The notes beneath the pieces were generated by a model. It was not told where the DNA came from. It saw nothing but the letters and a program-made list of their open reading frames with translations, and made no database searches. Source: Paulownia fortunei (lineage: Eukaryota > Streptophyta > Magnoliopsida > Lamiales > Paulowniaceae). Taken from it: a stretch of 64,000 nt of DNA. The stretch spans positions 1-64,000 of the forward strand of contig JAGSPU010000056.1 of assembly GCA_019321725.1 (NCBI GenBank). The letters are read 5' to 3'. Position numbers and translations under genes: made by a program. Of the stretch, positions 51,576-63,906 are shown in pieces. Each line of letters starts with the position of its first letter. Position 1 is the first letter of the stretch.

Positions 51576-54500
51576 ATGACAGAGATACTGCGTTCCCCAC
51601 CTCAACTGCCTTCACCCTCAAGCTCCATTACATGTATAACACCTACGAACAATGGTGGGTTGCCCCAACAGACTTTTCTGAACCATGAGTCCCTTATTAA
51701 CAGTATTCCTGCAGCTTTGTACAGGAGAAATTGTACAGTTGCACAAATACGAGAGGTAGAAGGGGAGGAAGGGGATCAGCTGTCTGTTTTGGCAGTTTTT
51801 GTGACCATTTTCAGGAAATCTTTGGTGGGTTGTAGAAGTACAAGTGGGGTTGAAGAGCAGCTAATGGAGATTGGGTGGCCTACAAATGTCAGGCATGTTG
51901 CTCATGTCACCTTTGATAGGTTCAATGGGTTTCTTGGACTCCCTGTTGAGTTTGAACCTGAAGTTCCTAGAAGGCCTCCTAGTGCCAGGTCAGTCTTGTC
52001 CACCCCAGACCCTTTTGCATCTGTGGAATTTTTTTTCCTTACTTTTTTTTGAAATTTATATGAGGGTAGAAAATTTGGGTTCTGTTAAATTTCTTTTCTT
52101 GGTAAAATGTGTTGAAGCTATGACTGGGTAATAGCCATTTCTGCAGTTTCACAATGTAAAGATAAGTACCTGTTTTCTTTTGTTTTCTTCTTTCCTCAAC
52201 CTGGCATCCAGACGCTTATGATATAAACGTGCCTGTAAAATAGTCTCTTACATCAACAATTTTACAAGTTAGTACCTTAATATAGAGCATGTTATATTTG
52301 GTGATTCTGGAATTGTTTAAAAGTTAGAAGCCTCTAAACGCGTTACTTTCTTTGGAGTAAGTTGCAAACACAGGTCATTGCTAATTCTTATGAAAACTTA
52401 TCTTCTGCATCAAACCTGTAATTATGTGTAAAGCAAGGTGCTGTAAAACATCTTAAGTATTTGGTTAGATTACTTCAGAATTGGGCCATGTATCCAATTG
52501 AATTTTTGAAAGTTGATACACGGGGAAGGATGCTGTAATCTAGCTTGATACATGGTATATCAATGTCAATTATCCATTTTCAACAGTATTGACCATCAGA
52601 AATAAGTAAAGCCATATGAAATAAATAGCTTGCACCTATATTTTTAAGAAAGTAGAAGTTTTCTCAAATTTAGAAGTTTCTTGAGTTTGTGTTATGTTTT
52701 ATAAAAAAAACTGTGGTGACACCTGCAGTAAGCCAAATATTTTCTTCAATATTATCTTATGATATGTTTTAAAATCCCATGTCTTGATTTTTTTTAAGTG
52801 AATATTAAAAAAGGAAATATGATTAATGTAGAAGTCAATATGAGATTATACCACGATCTTATTTTTTCCATATCGCATCATTCCTCAATCCCCACAGACC
52901 TTAAACTTTGGTCCTATTATATTATGTTTTAATCTAAATTTACACGATTCCATAGACCTTAATGTCCTAACATCATTCCTCAATCCCAAAAAACTTAATT
53001 TTGTCAGGTCTCATAGAACCTCTCAGCAGACTAATTTAAGAAGATTGTCATCTTTTTATGCTTTATGCTTTCACATTTTAAGATCATCTTTATCTTCTAT
53101 GCTTTTTGTGAAAGTCCTTATACAACCCTGTCTATGGAACCAACATATTTTTCGCACAAAACCATTGTGTACTTAAGTATATTAATTGTGCAATGCATTT
53201 TTAATGCTAATTACTTTCCTTTAAACATCTTTGCAGCTCAAAGAACCGGATTGTCATTTTTTAAGTTCATGTGTTTATAGTTGGAAAATCTAGCCAGCAA
53301 AATATTCTTGCTGACACTTCCTAAGTTTGTTCCATGTATTGACTTCAATATTTCCTCCTCCTGTGTAGTACGAGAGTTTTTGGAGTTTCAACAGAGTCCA
53401 TGCAGCTTTCTTTTGACTCGAGAGGTAATTGCGTGCCCACTATACTACTGATGATGCAAAGACGCTTGTATTCGCAAGGAGGCCTGCAGGTAACACGATC
53501 TTGCGTTTTCTTCTCTTAGTCTTGTTCCATTCAAAACTGATACAGAGAAAATATATGAAGAAGTATCATACTGTTTAAATTCAATAAAAGAATAATTTTT
53601 CCTCCAATTTGCAGTCTGAAGGAATCTTCAGAATTAATCCAGAGAATGGGCAGGAGGAGTATGTCAGGGAGCAACTAAATAATGGATTGATTCCAGATAA
53701 CATTGATGTTCATTGTTTAGCAGGTCTAATTAAGGTACTTTTTTGCTACCTCTTCATACTCAATCCTTCACTTATTTTTTGTTGGAAGGGTTTTTCATTT
53801 GGAGCAAAAATACCACATACAAAACGTGAGTTTTCTTTGCATCTGGCATAAATTTGAAACAAAGAATGGAGGCACCTGCTTTTGTGGCTTTCAGGCCTTG
53901 CTAGAGAGAATTGAGATTGAACAATAATGGAATTAACCTATCATTTTTTACTGTCCAAAAAATGGTTAGTTCATCTATTCTTGTAAAACTTTTATTTTTA
54001 GATGACTTAAAAAGAATCATCAGTATGGCTAAAATATGAGAATCTTTTTCAAATATTTGCATTGAGGCACATAAATCATTTTGCCCCTATTCAATATTTG
54101 CTGATGGTTCTAATTTTTATTTGTGGGGCATATGCCTGCAGATGAAGTAATCCTAGCTTATTCATGGTTGGTCCGACTTAATATATAATTCCAAGTGTTG
54201 GTTCTTTGTAGGCCTGGTTTAGAGAACTACCCAGAGGGATATTAGATTCTCTCTCACCGGAGCTGGTGATGCAGGCGCAATCAGAAGATGATTGCACTCA
54301 GCTTGTGAGGCTCCTTCCACCAACAGAAGCGGCACTGTTGGATTGGGCAATTAATCTTATGGCCGATATTGCTCAGTTGGAACATCTGAACAAGATGAAT
54401 GCACGTAACATTGCCATGGTTTTTGCCCCAAATATGACTCAGGTGAGCAGAAATTGTATAGGAATTTCTTAATCAACTAAGTCCATGCCCTTAAAGAAAA

Positions 54501-55188
54501 CAGAATTGGGCCTTTTCCTACAGTTTTTCCCCTTAATCATGCATGCTATTTGCTTTTCGGTTCAAATATTGATAATTGTTACTTGGTGCAGATGTCCGAT
54601 GCTCTGACAGCATTGATGTACGCAGTCCAAGTAATGAATTTTCTCAAGACTCTCATTGTCAAAACCTTGAGAGAGAGAGAAGATTCTATAGTAGAAGCTG
54701 GTCCGATGATGCAGTTAGAGCCTTCAGATGAAGATCGTCATCACAGCATTTTGAAAACAATAAACCTGGAGGCATATGAAGTAGGTGAGGTAGAAGAAGT
54801 CAGTGTAGCCAAAGAACTACAATCAAATCAGGCTGAACCTAAAACTGGCAATGAAACTCATGGTTTTCTAAGTTCTATCAAGAATATCTTACCTGATGGA
54901 AAAGGACATGCGACTGAAAATTGCCTTGCTGATATTCTAAATTCTCGTGGCACAAAGAAGGATGGACTTGAAGGTGGAAATACCTCTGTGGGATGTGGAA
55001 GAACTCAGTCAAGAATCCAGAGGACGAAAACTGGCCAGCCAAGTAATTCAAATAATGTCAAGAAAGGATCAAGAAAAAATACTCCTCGACCAGTCATTCA
55101 TGTGAAGGAGACTGCAGAGAAAAACAATGAAATAAGCATAATTGGCCACGTAAATTCACACACAGAACGAGCAGAGGCCTGGAGGTGA
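51576..55188 (+). CDS. ROPGAP: Rho-of-plants GTPase-activating protein (CRIB + RhoGAP), ROPGAP4-like
   Basis: Accelerates GTP hydrolysis by ROP GTPases and so switches off ROP signalling (polar growth, hypoxia and pathogen responses). Five exons: 51576-51988, 53369-53489, 53615-53734, 54212-54442, 54592-55188; phases join to 493 residues without disruption. A CRIB motif, IGWPTNVRHVAHVTFDRF, sits near residue 100. The RhoGAP domain follows with VFGVSTESMQLS, SEGIFRI (arginine finger), CLAGLIKAWFRELP and MNARNIAMVFAPNMTQ. The C-terminal ~150 residues are polar and probably disordered. CRIB directly before RhoGAP is a plant-specific arrangement. Gene order suggests the At3g11490 (ROPGAP4) type; that assignment is from memory. 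Confidence 0.95.
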
Positions 55189-56812
55189 AGTTCATGGAAT
55201 CATATATTTTGCTGGACGACAGGAGAACTTATCATCCTTTTCTTCCAGCTAACAGAAGTCATCATTTGCATTGTAATTTTCATTTGGATATGTGCATTAT
55301 TCAACTATATTTTATTGAGTTCTTGGATTTGGAGTTGTTATCAACTTGTCAGTCTCGTGCTAGACTCATTGAGTAGCTTGCACTGGCAATTTTCTTTGCA
55401 TCCTTTATCTTTCATGCTAGTGAATTTCAAATCTCAGTGTATAGAATCTGTAGTTTGCTTTGGAAAACCTGGACTGTGAATGTAATTTAATTTCATTTTT
55501 GTCGCACTTATCATTTGGAGGTCTGAATGAGCTTAACCCAGCAAAGCTTTAGAATGCTGCAGTGCTGGATACGTTATCATTGAATAATCTTTGTTTTCAC
55601 TCTTGAGTTTAGGTAAATGGAATGTGAAAGAAATTATAATTGGAGAGATGTTGAGCCCATTTGACTTGTGTTGCACTTCATTTTTACAACAAATTGAACA
55701 TGTAGATGTTTAGTAACATAAAGATGTTTCTGAGTTCATGAGATTCTATAGCACTGTAAGAATACTTCACATAATTGTTATGACTTCCTAAAAAAATGTT
55801 TCTATCTTGTTTCACTTGAAACTAGTTTTCATAATAATGTTTGCATAAACCTTGCTTGATATACATGATTAACTAGATTCTAAAAAAAGAGATGTACGGA
55901 ACATTTTTCTTATGCTTGCCTATGTTCGATTTATTACGGAAATTGAAATTTTTTCTCAATTTATTCTAACACTCATAGCAAAATTTCAATTTCTTATTTA
56001 ATTTTTTATATTTTTTAACATTTTTAGCATTCGATACCGAGTTTGATTATCAAATCAAACCGAATATGAATTTTGATTTTTGAATTTTTTTTTTGACAGG
56101 GCTTTTGACGTTTCTCTCTTCATTTCTGTTCTTTCGTTTTTAGCTTTTTACCTTTTCCCTTCACTAATTCTCTCACCACTCACATTGCAGAACACCGCCA
56201 CCCTCACTCACCAGCCACCAGCCACCAGCCACCAGCCACACCCTAACTATTCTAAAAATTTGAAGGTTTGAATTTTGGGTGTGAAATCGTCAGCTTTGGA
56301 AACTTGGGTGTATGGAAAATATTCTTGTTTTTTCATTTTTAATTTTGGCCTTTGAGTTCTTTAGAATTTCTTGATGGATTGCTGCTTGGTGTTTGGTTGA
56401 GTGTTGATCTTTTTGGTTGGGATTTCTGATTAGCAAAGTGTTGCGGACTTGCTGTTTTGCTTGGATGTTGGGCTATTTATGAGTTTTTTTTTTTTTTTTT
56501 ACTGATTATCAAATCAAATTTATCGAAAAAAATATCAGTTCGATTTAAATATCAATAAAACAGAACATAGGGGCCGTCAGAAATCAGAATAAATAAAACG
56601 ACACCGTCTGACATCTCCTCATTGATTCCGCCGCTGCACAACTATCGTCAATTGCCAAAACGACGCCTTTTCAACCTCGAAATCGACACCGTATCAAGGC
56701 TTTCCGTTTCATGCCCTGTGATCCCAAAACACCTTCAATTAGGTTTCTTAATCCCTGCAATCCTATAATTTCTTTGTCAATTATATGCAGCGCGTTTTTC
56801 CCCTTTCTTCTA
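55189..56812. other. Intergenic: ROPGAP 3' flank and PPTase 5' region
   Basis: ROPGAP 3' untranslated region, an AT-rich spacer, and from about 56570 the upstream region of the PPTase with AAACGACACCGT and AAAACGACGCC motifs. A CCAGCCA-type short repeat (GCCACCA units) is at 56209-56240. No other gene. Confidence 0.45.
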
Positions 56813-59517
56813 ATGCGCAGAGGGTTTTCAAGAATGAAGTTGCATTGCATTGAGAGAACATTTTTCCATTCTTCACCTTCTTTGACTCCCATTCAACTCC
56901 CAGCTCCAATGTAAATCCTCTTTTTTTTCTTTTTTCTTAATTACCTTTTTACCTGTTAATTCTTTCCTATATATGAGCACTTGACCTTTTTGTTTTGTTT
57001 TGTTTTGTTTTTTTTCTTTCAGGGAGACTCATTTGTGGTATGTAAAACCCAGTGAAGTGAAGAGTGAATCTTTGTTAAAGCAGTATTTAGATATTTTATC
57101 GCCGTGTGAGAGGGAGAATGTGTTGCAAATGCGGGGAGAGGAGCTGAGGAAGAGTGCTTTGTTGGCACGCGCCTTGGTTCGCACTACAATTGCCAGATGT
57201 ATGTCATAATTTATTTATGCTTGATTCTAAATAAACTTTAGGTTGTTTAAGCGCTTTTTACTCAATCATACAAATGTGATTTTGGGATGGAAGAGAAATT
57301 ATTGCATACATGTTTTAGGTGTTCAGTTTGTGTTCTCCCACCATGAAGTTTAAGGTCTGATACATGCAAATTAGTGCATAGCTAATTATCTTGTGCTGCC
57401 TTATGTAAGTATCTGATGATGCTCATTGCATAACTTGAAGCTAATTTCAGTTTTGTGTTTGGAGTTTGGAGAATTGGATTTCGGTGTTAAGGTTTATGTT
57501 GTACATGACATTTGTTGAAGAGTAGAAACATTTTTTCACAGTCTTAAGGTGAGGTGTTTTTTTTCCGAGCTTTGAGATCTTCATCAATTGTTTCAGATGA
57601 CATATGGGATTAATGAGAAAATAACTACAGGAATTTCCATGTTCACACTACTAGAATAAAGGAAGCCTCTTGAATAAATCCATATCCATATTCAAGTAAC
57701 TTTTTATGTTTCTGAATAGGAAAAGTTTGAGAAAGAAACAAACAATAGTATTAGACATAACAACTTGAAGTTTTACAAGTGATAGGAGATGATAGGGGAG
57801 GAAAACACTGTATGTAATGAATTTCACTCCTATGCAGCATGTGCAAGATATTAGAATATTCTTTTTTAGTTGAAAAGACAATTTTTAGCAAAATGATCTG
57901 AATATTCATTGCACTTGATTGAAATTTGGCACTCATGATCGAATTGGTTTTTGGTAGATCAGATAAACTCACAGATTAATCCCAGATCATTGAAGTTCCG
58001 AAAAAACATACATGGAAAGCCTGAGGTTAATTTAATTATTCTGTATTTTTTTTAATGGTCTGGCTTTTCCAGTATCAACACCATGAAACCTTTCCTTTCC
58101 AAAACAATGTGACATGTTGGCAGGTACAGTGGCAGTTTAGTGATGATTGGCATCCTCCTCCATTGCATTTCAACATCTCACACACTTCTTCTTTGGTAGC
58201 ATGTGGAGTGACCATCAATTCTCAAGTTAGTTATCTATTCGTTCTTGTTGTTGATATTTTTACACCAATGTTGTAGTCACTCACTTAATAGATTTTTCCT
58301 TTTCCTAACCTGCTGTTAATTTGATCAACTTAAACACTTGTTGTTTGCTTTCAAGTGTAGATTGGTATTGATGTGGAAGAAAAGCACCGGAGTATTAAAC
58401 ACAACATTTTATCTTTTGCTCGACGTTATTTCTCCAAACATGAAGTTCAGTTTTTAGCTGCCATTTCTGACCCACAAGTTCAGCACATGGAGTTTATCAA
58501 ATTATGGACACTCAAGGTCTTACTCATCAATAGAATTCGTTGAGGTTCCTTTTCTCTTCAAATTGTTGAAGTATATAAATGAACCCAATCATTACAAATT
58601 CCATCTTGAAAAAGTTCTATAAAAGACCCTTACATGAAGGCTTCTCACCGAAACTTATCATTTTCAGGAGGCATATGTCAAAGCATTGGGAAAGGGGTTT
58701 TCTGGTGCACCTTTTCAAACATTTACCATTCGCTTTAAGGGATTGGAGGATTTAAGTCCTAAGGTTTCTCAAGAAATTTCTTACTGGTTTTTAAATAGAG
58801 AATGTTTACTTTGGTTTGTGTTGAAAAAGTTCATGTGATATTTAGAAGAAAGAAAAATTGAAGGAAGATGGTAACAATTTCTGAAGAAGCTTGCAGTATA
58901 TTTATGTGTTTTTGATGTGTTGTTGCAACATACTCCTCTATGTTCCTGGACTCTCTCCACTTTTGTGCAAAATCTTCTCTTCTTGTAAATTCGATTCTCT
59001 CCTCATTTTGTAGTTATAGAAAAAATGTATGGTGATTGGCATCTTTTCATCTTAGGAAGACACTAGGGGTCCTTATTTTACTGTATATTTTCAGATTTTG
59101 GTTTATAAAATTTCTACTGAGATGCTTCTGTCCTCTAGCTGTTGCCTTGTCGAATTGTTTAGAATTTTCTATTTTGTCTGCTAATGTGTCAACATTGCTC
59201 TCAGGCTTCTGAAATAGTTGTGGATTCTTTTGATGACCCCACTGATCTTACAAGCAATTGGCAATTTTTGCTCTTAGAGTTGGCTAATTCACATTATGCA
59301 GCCATTTGCACTGAGAAGCATGGTGCCTCTGAAGGTAGGTAGTATGACACCTTGATCTAAAAGAAAGTCCAAAGACTGGCACTGGATGCTAAACTTTTTT
59401 TTTGTAGGCAAAAGTAATGTCCCAATAAAGTTGACGGTGTGGAAGACAATTCCATTTTTAGAGGATGAATGTGTTTCTGGAACAGATGCAGTTAAAACAA
59501 TCTGTGGCTTGCAATGA
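56813..59517 (+). CDS. mtPPT: 4'-phosphopantetheinyl transferase (Sfp type)
   Basis: Transfers phosphopantetheine from CoA to a conserved Ser of acyl carrier protein. Eight exons: 56813-56910, 57023-57198, 57958-58025, 58124-58225, 58361-58516, 58668-58763, 59205-59334, 59408-59517; phases give 311 residues with no disruption. Sfp-family signatures: PLHFNISHTSSL, GIDVEEK (metal-binding Asp/Glu) and WTLKEAYVKALG (second metal/catalytic Glu and Lys). Exon 1 encodes a basic, Ser-rich, acid-poor leader before METHLWYV, as expected for an organelle transit peptide; the start could also be ATG 56834. The position beside the MEF10-like gene, and the leader, favour the Arabidopsis mitochondrial enzyme mtPPT (At3g11470), though localisation is inferred. 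Confidence 0.93.
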
Positions 59518-60429
59518 TTTTGGACTTCTGAAAGTATTTACGCAGACATTTCGAGTCCGGCTTCAAGGGCAGGAGAGTAAAATTTGAATTTGGGTGGCCA
59601 TTTACCACCTCATTTTGATTGTTTAGAAGGACCATGGGCTGGTGCATCACTACATGTCAATATCCTGAACAATTCACATGAAGTTACTGTTTTATACTCG
59701 AAACTGTAGTTCATATGCAGTGCCTAAATTCAGTGAATAATGGATAGAAAGATTCGCCTGTGAGGACTTTTATAAAATATGGAGTGTTACTTTTTATTAT
59801 TATTTTTTTTCCCCTTCTGATTCAGATCAAGAGTACATAACTGGTTCCCAAAGTTAAGTGTTCTATTTATTGATACAATTGGGCCATATGTGCTGCCCGA
59901 CGTTAAAGTACATACATTTCATGTGTAACGAGGTTGTGGACCATGAATAGAACATTGGCCATAATGGGTTTTTTCTTCAATTTTTGCCCTTATATTTTTT
60001 ATTCTTCTATGGCAGTAGTTCTCTTGTATATTTATAATCCGTCAGCAGAAGTGATCCTACTACGCCTTTTTCCTGTAATATATGAATGGGTAATCTTTGC
60101 AGCTCTCAATGCATGTTGCTTCCCTCAAAGTTTTGGAAATTAAGCATTGGGACTCGTCTTAATTTCACTGTTTTAGGCATGGTAATTGGTCTACAGTGAT
60201 TTTTGTCTATTGGCACCTCCAGAGAACCCCAGGAAAATGTGTACATCCTTCCAAAAAAATTTATGTAGTCTATTTCCTTGCGGAACTATTGGTCAATGTT
60301 TCCTGGTTTCAGATAGTTCCCAACTCAAACCAAAAAGCTTATTCATCTCCTTTTCTTTCTGGAAAGTTCTGAAATATTTGGAAAATGATGGTAATTACCT
60401 GAGTCTCAGACAAATTTGTAAATGAACTT
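59518..60429. other. Convergent intergenic region (PPTase / PPR 3' ends)
   Basis: Space between two convergent genes, expected to hold both 3' untranslated regions. No gene recognised on either strand. Confidence 0.5.
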
Positions 60430-62335
60430 TCACCAATAGTCATTACAAGAACAAGACCCACGACTAAAATGGTGAAAGCGGGTAGCATCTCTAACTACAA
60501 ACTGACAATTTACATATTTGCTGACTGATTTTACAAAAATGTGACAATCTCCACATATCCTCAAGTTTTTAATAACAAGAATGTCCGCTTTCGAATTAGT
60601 GTTTAAGAGTGCAAATGCAATTGCCAACCTCTCGCTGTGCACAGCCATGTTACTTGTAATTTGTCTCTTTGCTGTTTGTCGTTCTCTTTTTCACTACATT
60701 CTTTTGCTAAATCTTCCAACTTCTCCAACATTGCATATATCTCTTTTGCCTGAGGGTGACTTCTATCCCCAGCCATAAAGAGATGAGTCCTCCCTTTAGA
60801 TTCAACATAGCTATAACCTGGATCCTTTTTCAGTCCTCGTTCTCGCATCATCACCCTAATCCTCAACACACCTTCCACATTGCCTGTCTCAGAGTAAATA
60901 TTTGATAATAGCACATAATAACCTATATTTGTGGGTTCAAGCTCAACAACCTTATCAAAAGCTAACTCTGCCAAACACACATTCTTATGGATCTTGCAAG
61001 CACCCAAAAGGGCACCCCATACAGGACCATCAGGCTCTATTGGCATTGATTCAATGAGGTTTCCAGCTTCTGCCAATCGACCTGCCCGACCTAAAAGATC
61101 TACGACACAAGAGTAGTGTTCTGAACCAGGATTCAAATTATATATCTTCTCCATTGAGTAAAAATAATCCAACCCTTTTGTGTCAGCCCAGCATGACTAC
61201 ATGCAGTTAGAACACAAACAAAAACCGCCTTATCCGGTTGAATACCTGCCCTAATCATCTGCTCAAAAAGCTCCACAGCAACCTCTCCATGTCCATGCAT
61301 TCCATAGCCACCTATGATGGCCGTCCATGACACCAAATTCTTCTCCGGCATAAAGTCAAAAATAGCCCAGGCTCTCACCAGGTTACCACACCTAGCATAC
61401 ATACTAATTAATGAATTCTTCAAAAATGGATTAAATCCAAATCCACGACGATGTATCATCTCTTCTACCTCACGACCAATTTTTTGTGCGCCAAGGTTAG
61501 CACAAGATGACAAGACACCAACTAACGTCACCTCATCAGGGCACACACCCAAGGATTGCATATTCCGGTAAAGATCCAAAACCTCTGTACCAAGTCCATT
61601 TTGTGAGTACCCAGAAATCATTGCATTCCAAGTAATCAAACTCTTTTCAGGTATCTCATAAAACAACTTCCTGGCTGACCCAATCGACCCACAATGCACA
61701 TACATTGACAAAAAGCAGTTTGCAACAGCCAAATCAGAGCTCAAACCATATTTCAAAGTCAAGCAATGTAATGACATCCCCAAATCCAAGTGCAGTGGAA
61801 TCGTACATCCGGGAACCAATCCCAAAATCGTGACCGCATTAAGCGGTACTCCTTTAACCCTCATGTCACGCAACAAAAGCAACCCATTTGAGAATCTTGT
61901 CTTTTGAACGAAGCCAGATATCAAAGCGTTGTAGCAAACCGTTAGTCTAGTCGACTCAGGAATTTCATCAAACACATTATACGCATTCCCAAGTAAACAA
62001 AACCTACAGTACATAGAAATTAAAGCCGTCTGAACGAAGGGTTCCAAGTGGCAACCGGACTTGATGACATGGCAGTGGAGCTGTGTTCCGGGAAGAGGGA
62101 GGGATAGGGCGGCTGAGGACTTGAGAATGAAGGGAAAGGTGAAGGCGTTCGGGGTGGCGCCAGAGCGCAGCATTTGGCGGTAGAGGATCAGGGCTTGGCT
62201 GTATTGGCCTTGTTTTGAGAGATCTCTCAGTTGTGTGTTCCATTTGCCGCCAGTCGCAACGACGGCGGCGGCGGTTTTGTTGGTTTGCGGAAGGCGCGCT
62301 GTCTTGACGCATAGTGGCAAGTTCTGCCTGCTCAT
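60430..62335 (-). CDS. MEF10: DYW-class PPR editing factor, MEF10-like
   Basis: Intronless pentatricopeptide repeat protein with a C-terminal E-DYW domain, which supplies the cytidine deaminase for C-to-U RNA editing. PLS repeats run through most of the protein (for example TLVGVLSSCANLGA, NSLISMYARCGNLVRAWAIF, VSWTAIIGGYGMHG); then E-region SCVVDLLGRAGRLAEAG, then HSERLAIAF (HxE) and CGDCH (zinc/catalytic) and the terminal NDYW. Two net one-base losses, near 61173-61179 and near 60646-60655, split it into three frames; the corrected length is about 635 residues. Sequence and location beside the PPTase match Arabidopsis MEF10 (At3g11460), which is reported to edit mitochondrial nad2. A basic N-terminus fits organelle import. 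Orthology is from memory and gene order. Confidence 0.88.
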
Positions 62336-63369
62336 GGAGTGAACATGGAATTGGGAGGTGTGGCCATTTTATACATTCACATGTGTGAAAATGTTTGAAT
62401 GCGGAGTAATTCCTAGTAGGGTGTTGGCTGATTACTATCTCATTCACCACTGATAAACCTCGCTATTTCTAAAATAAAATATTAAATTTTTTTAAGTTAA
62501 ATGGTCCCTAAAAACATTTCTTTAATTTGACTATTTACGCTACAAAAATTATCATTATTAACTTAGTATAAGATCTATAATCCTATTTTATCTAAATTCT
62601 TCAAAATTTTATTTTCTCAATACTATCATAAGTGTCAAAAATATTGATGCTTATCATTGATGGATCAGACTATAGTAGTACCAAAGTCAAATCTTTATTA
62701 CTAGTGTAACCTGTGGTCAAAGAAGGAAATCGAAGCCTTTTTCGGCCTTTTTAATTCATAATTGGGTTTGTAATTCTAATCATTAGAATATGATCAACGG
62801 AGTGTAGAAATTGAGCTTGTTCTGCTTATAAGGGGTTGATAAAAGACAATAGCCTGAAAGCTTGGACCTGATTGTTTGGGTGATATTCATAAAAATTTGC
62901 TTTATTTTATCTAATTAAGAACGGATTTTTTTTTATTTTTTATTTTTGCGTAAATTTCAAATTACAAAGAAATATATTCACAATGAATATCTGCCAAGTA
63001 TAAAAGAAAAGAAAAAATAGAAAATATATTTATGATGAAAATATGCTAAGTAAAAAGATGTGATGATAATCCTTCGAATGGATGGATGGGATATATTCAA
63101 GTAAAAAAATTAGTGATCCGACATTCCATCATATGTTTGGCCAGTCAGACTTGCTATTTTCCCGGGGAGTTGAAAAGCAAGCAAAGAATGGAAAGTAGTC
63201 GAGATCCTCATTAATGGAAGCATTTCTGGGATTTGCTGACATGTGTTCGTTGAAGCAATTACATATCTCCCAACTTTGGTATATCCAAAAGTAGCATAAA
63301 CTGAAGAAGACAACACTTGAAATGAAAAACTAGATACTGGCTCAAAATACTGTCTACGATCAAGAAAAC
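62336..63369. other. Intergenic: MEF10 upstream region
   Basis: AT-rich spacer holding the 5' side of the minus-strand PPR gene and the leader of the small plus-strand gene at 63370. No other gene recognised. Confidence 0.4.
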
Positions 63370-63906
63370 ATGGCAAGTCCCGGGGGATTTCCAGCTGCTG
63401 ATGTGCAGAAAGAGTTGAATCCAGGCTTAGACAAGGATTTTCAGGTCGATCCCGTATCTTCAGACGTCGCAACTTCAAAGGAAATCAAGGTAATCTCATT
63501 AAGACATTAACCTGTCATATTTGTGTATGAACATACGTTAGCATGGTACCATAAGCAAGAGTTTGACGTGGGATTTGAACCACTGGGAACAAATATGTGT
63601 GAGGTTGGCGGATAAGATTTGTTGTTGCATTGGATCGATTGCCTGCAACAGAAAATCTTATCTTTTTGCAAACGAGCAAATTTAGTGAGTGGAGAATGCC
63701 CTTTTGTGTACTTTCTTCAACTTTTATATATCTGATGCTAGTATGTTTTCTGCGCGCTGCAGGGACAATATGAAGCAGCAGAAAGGAAAGAAGAGGAAAA
63801 GAAGGATGCCCTGCAGAGTCTTAAAACTGCCATAATCGTTTCAGGGATCGTTGTGGCCGTGGCAGGTGCAGTCTTCGCCATAACCAAAAAACTCAGAGAG
63901 AAATGA
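63370..63906 (+). CDS. Small single-pass membrane protein, function unknown
   Basis: Two exons, 63370-63489 and 63763-63906, joined in phase to 87 residues. The N-terminal half is polar (MASPGGFPAADVQKELNPG...). The middle is a charged, probably helical stretch rich in Glu and Lys (YEAAERKEEEKKDALQSL), followed by one hydrophobic segment of about 20 residues (AIIVSGIVVAVAGAVFAI) and a short basic tail, KKLREK. This looks like a tail-anchored or single-span protein with a cytosolic basic end. I do not recognise the family. Donor GTAATC and acceptor CTGCAG flank the intron. An upstream exon cannot be excluded. Coding support is the matched phases, the clean splice sites and the sensible C-terminus. 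Confidence 0.6.

Noticed and set aside
63110..63478. 122-codon minus-strand frame
   Set aside because: Antisense to the first exon and leader of the small membrane-protein gene; no family recognised.
63560..63600. tRNA-like T-loop (GGATTTGAACC) on the minus strand
   Set aside because: The short stem and TTCAAAT loop fit, but there is no acceptor stem, D-arm or anticodon arm at the right spacing.
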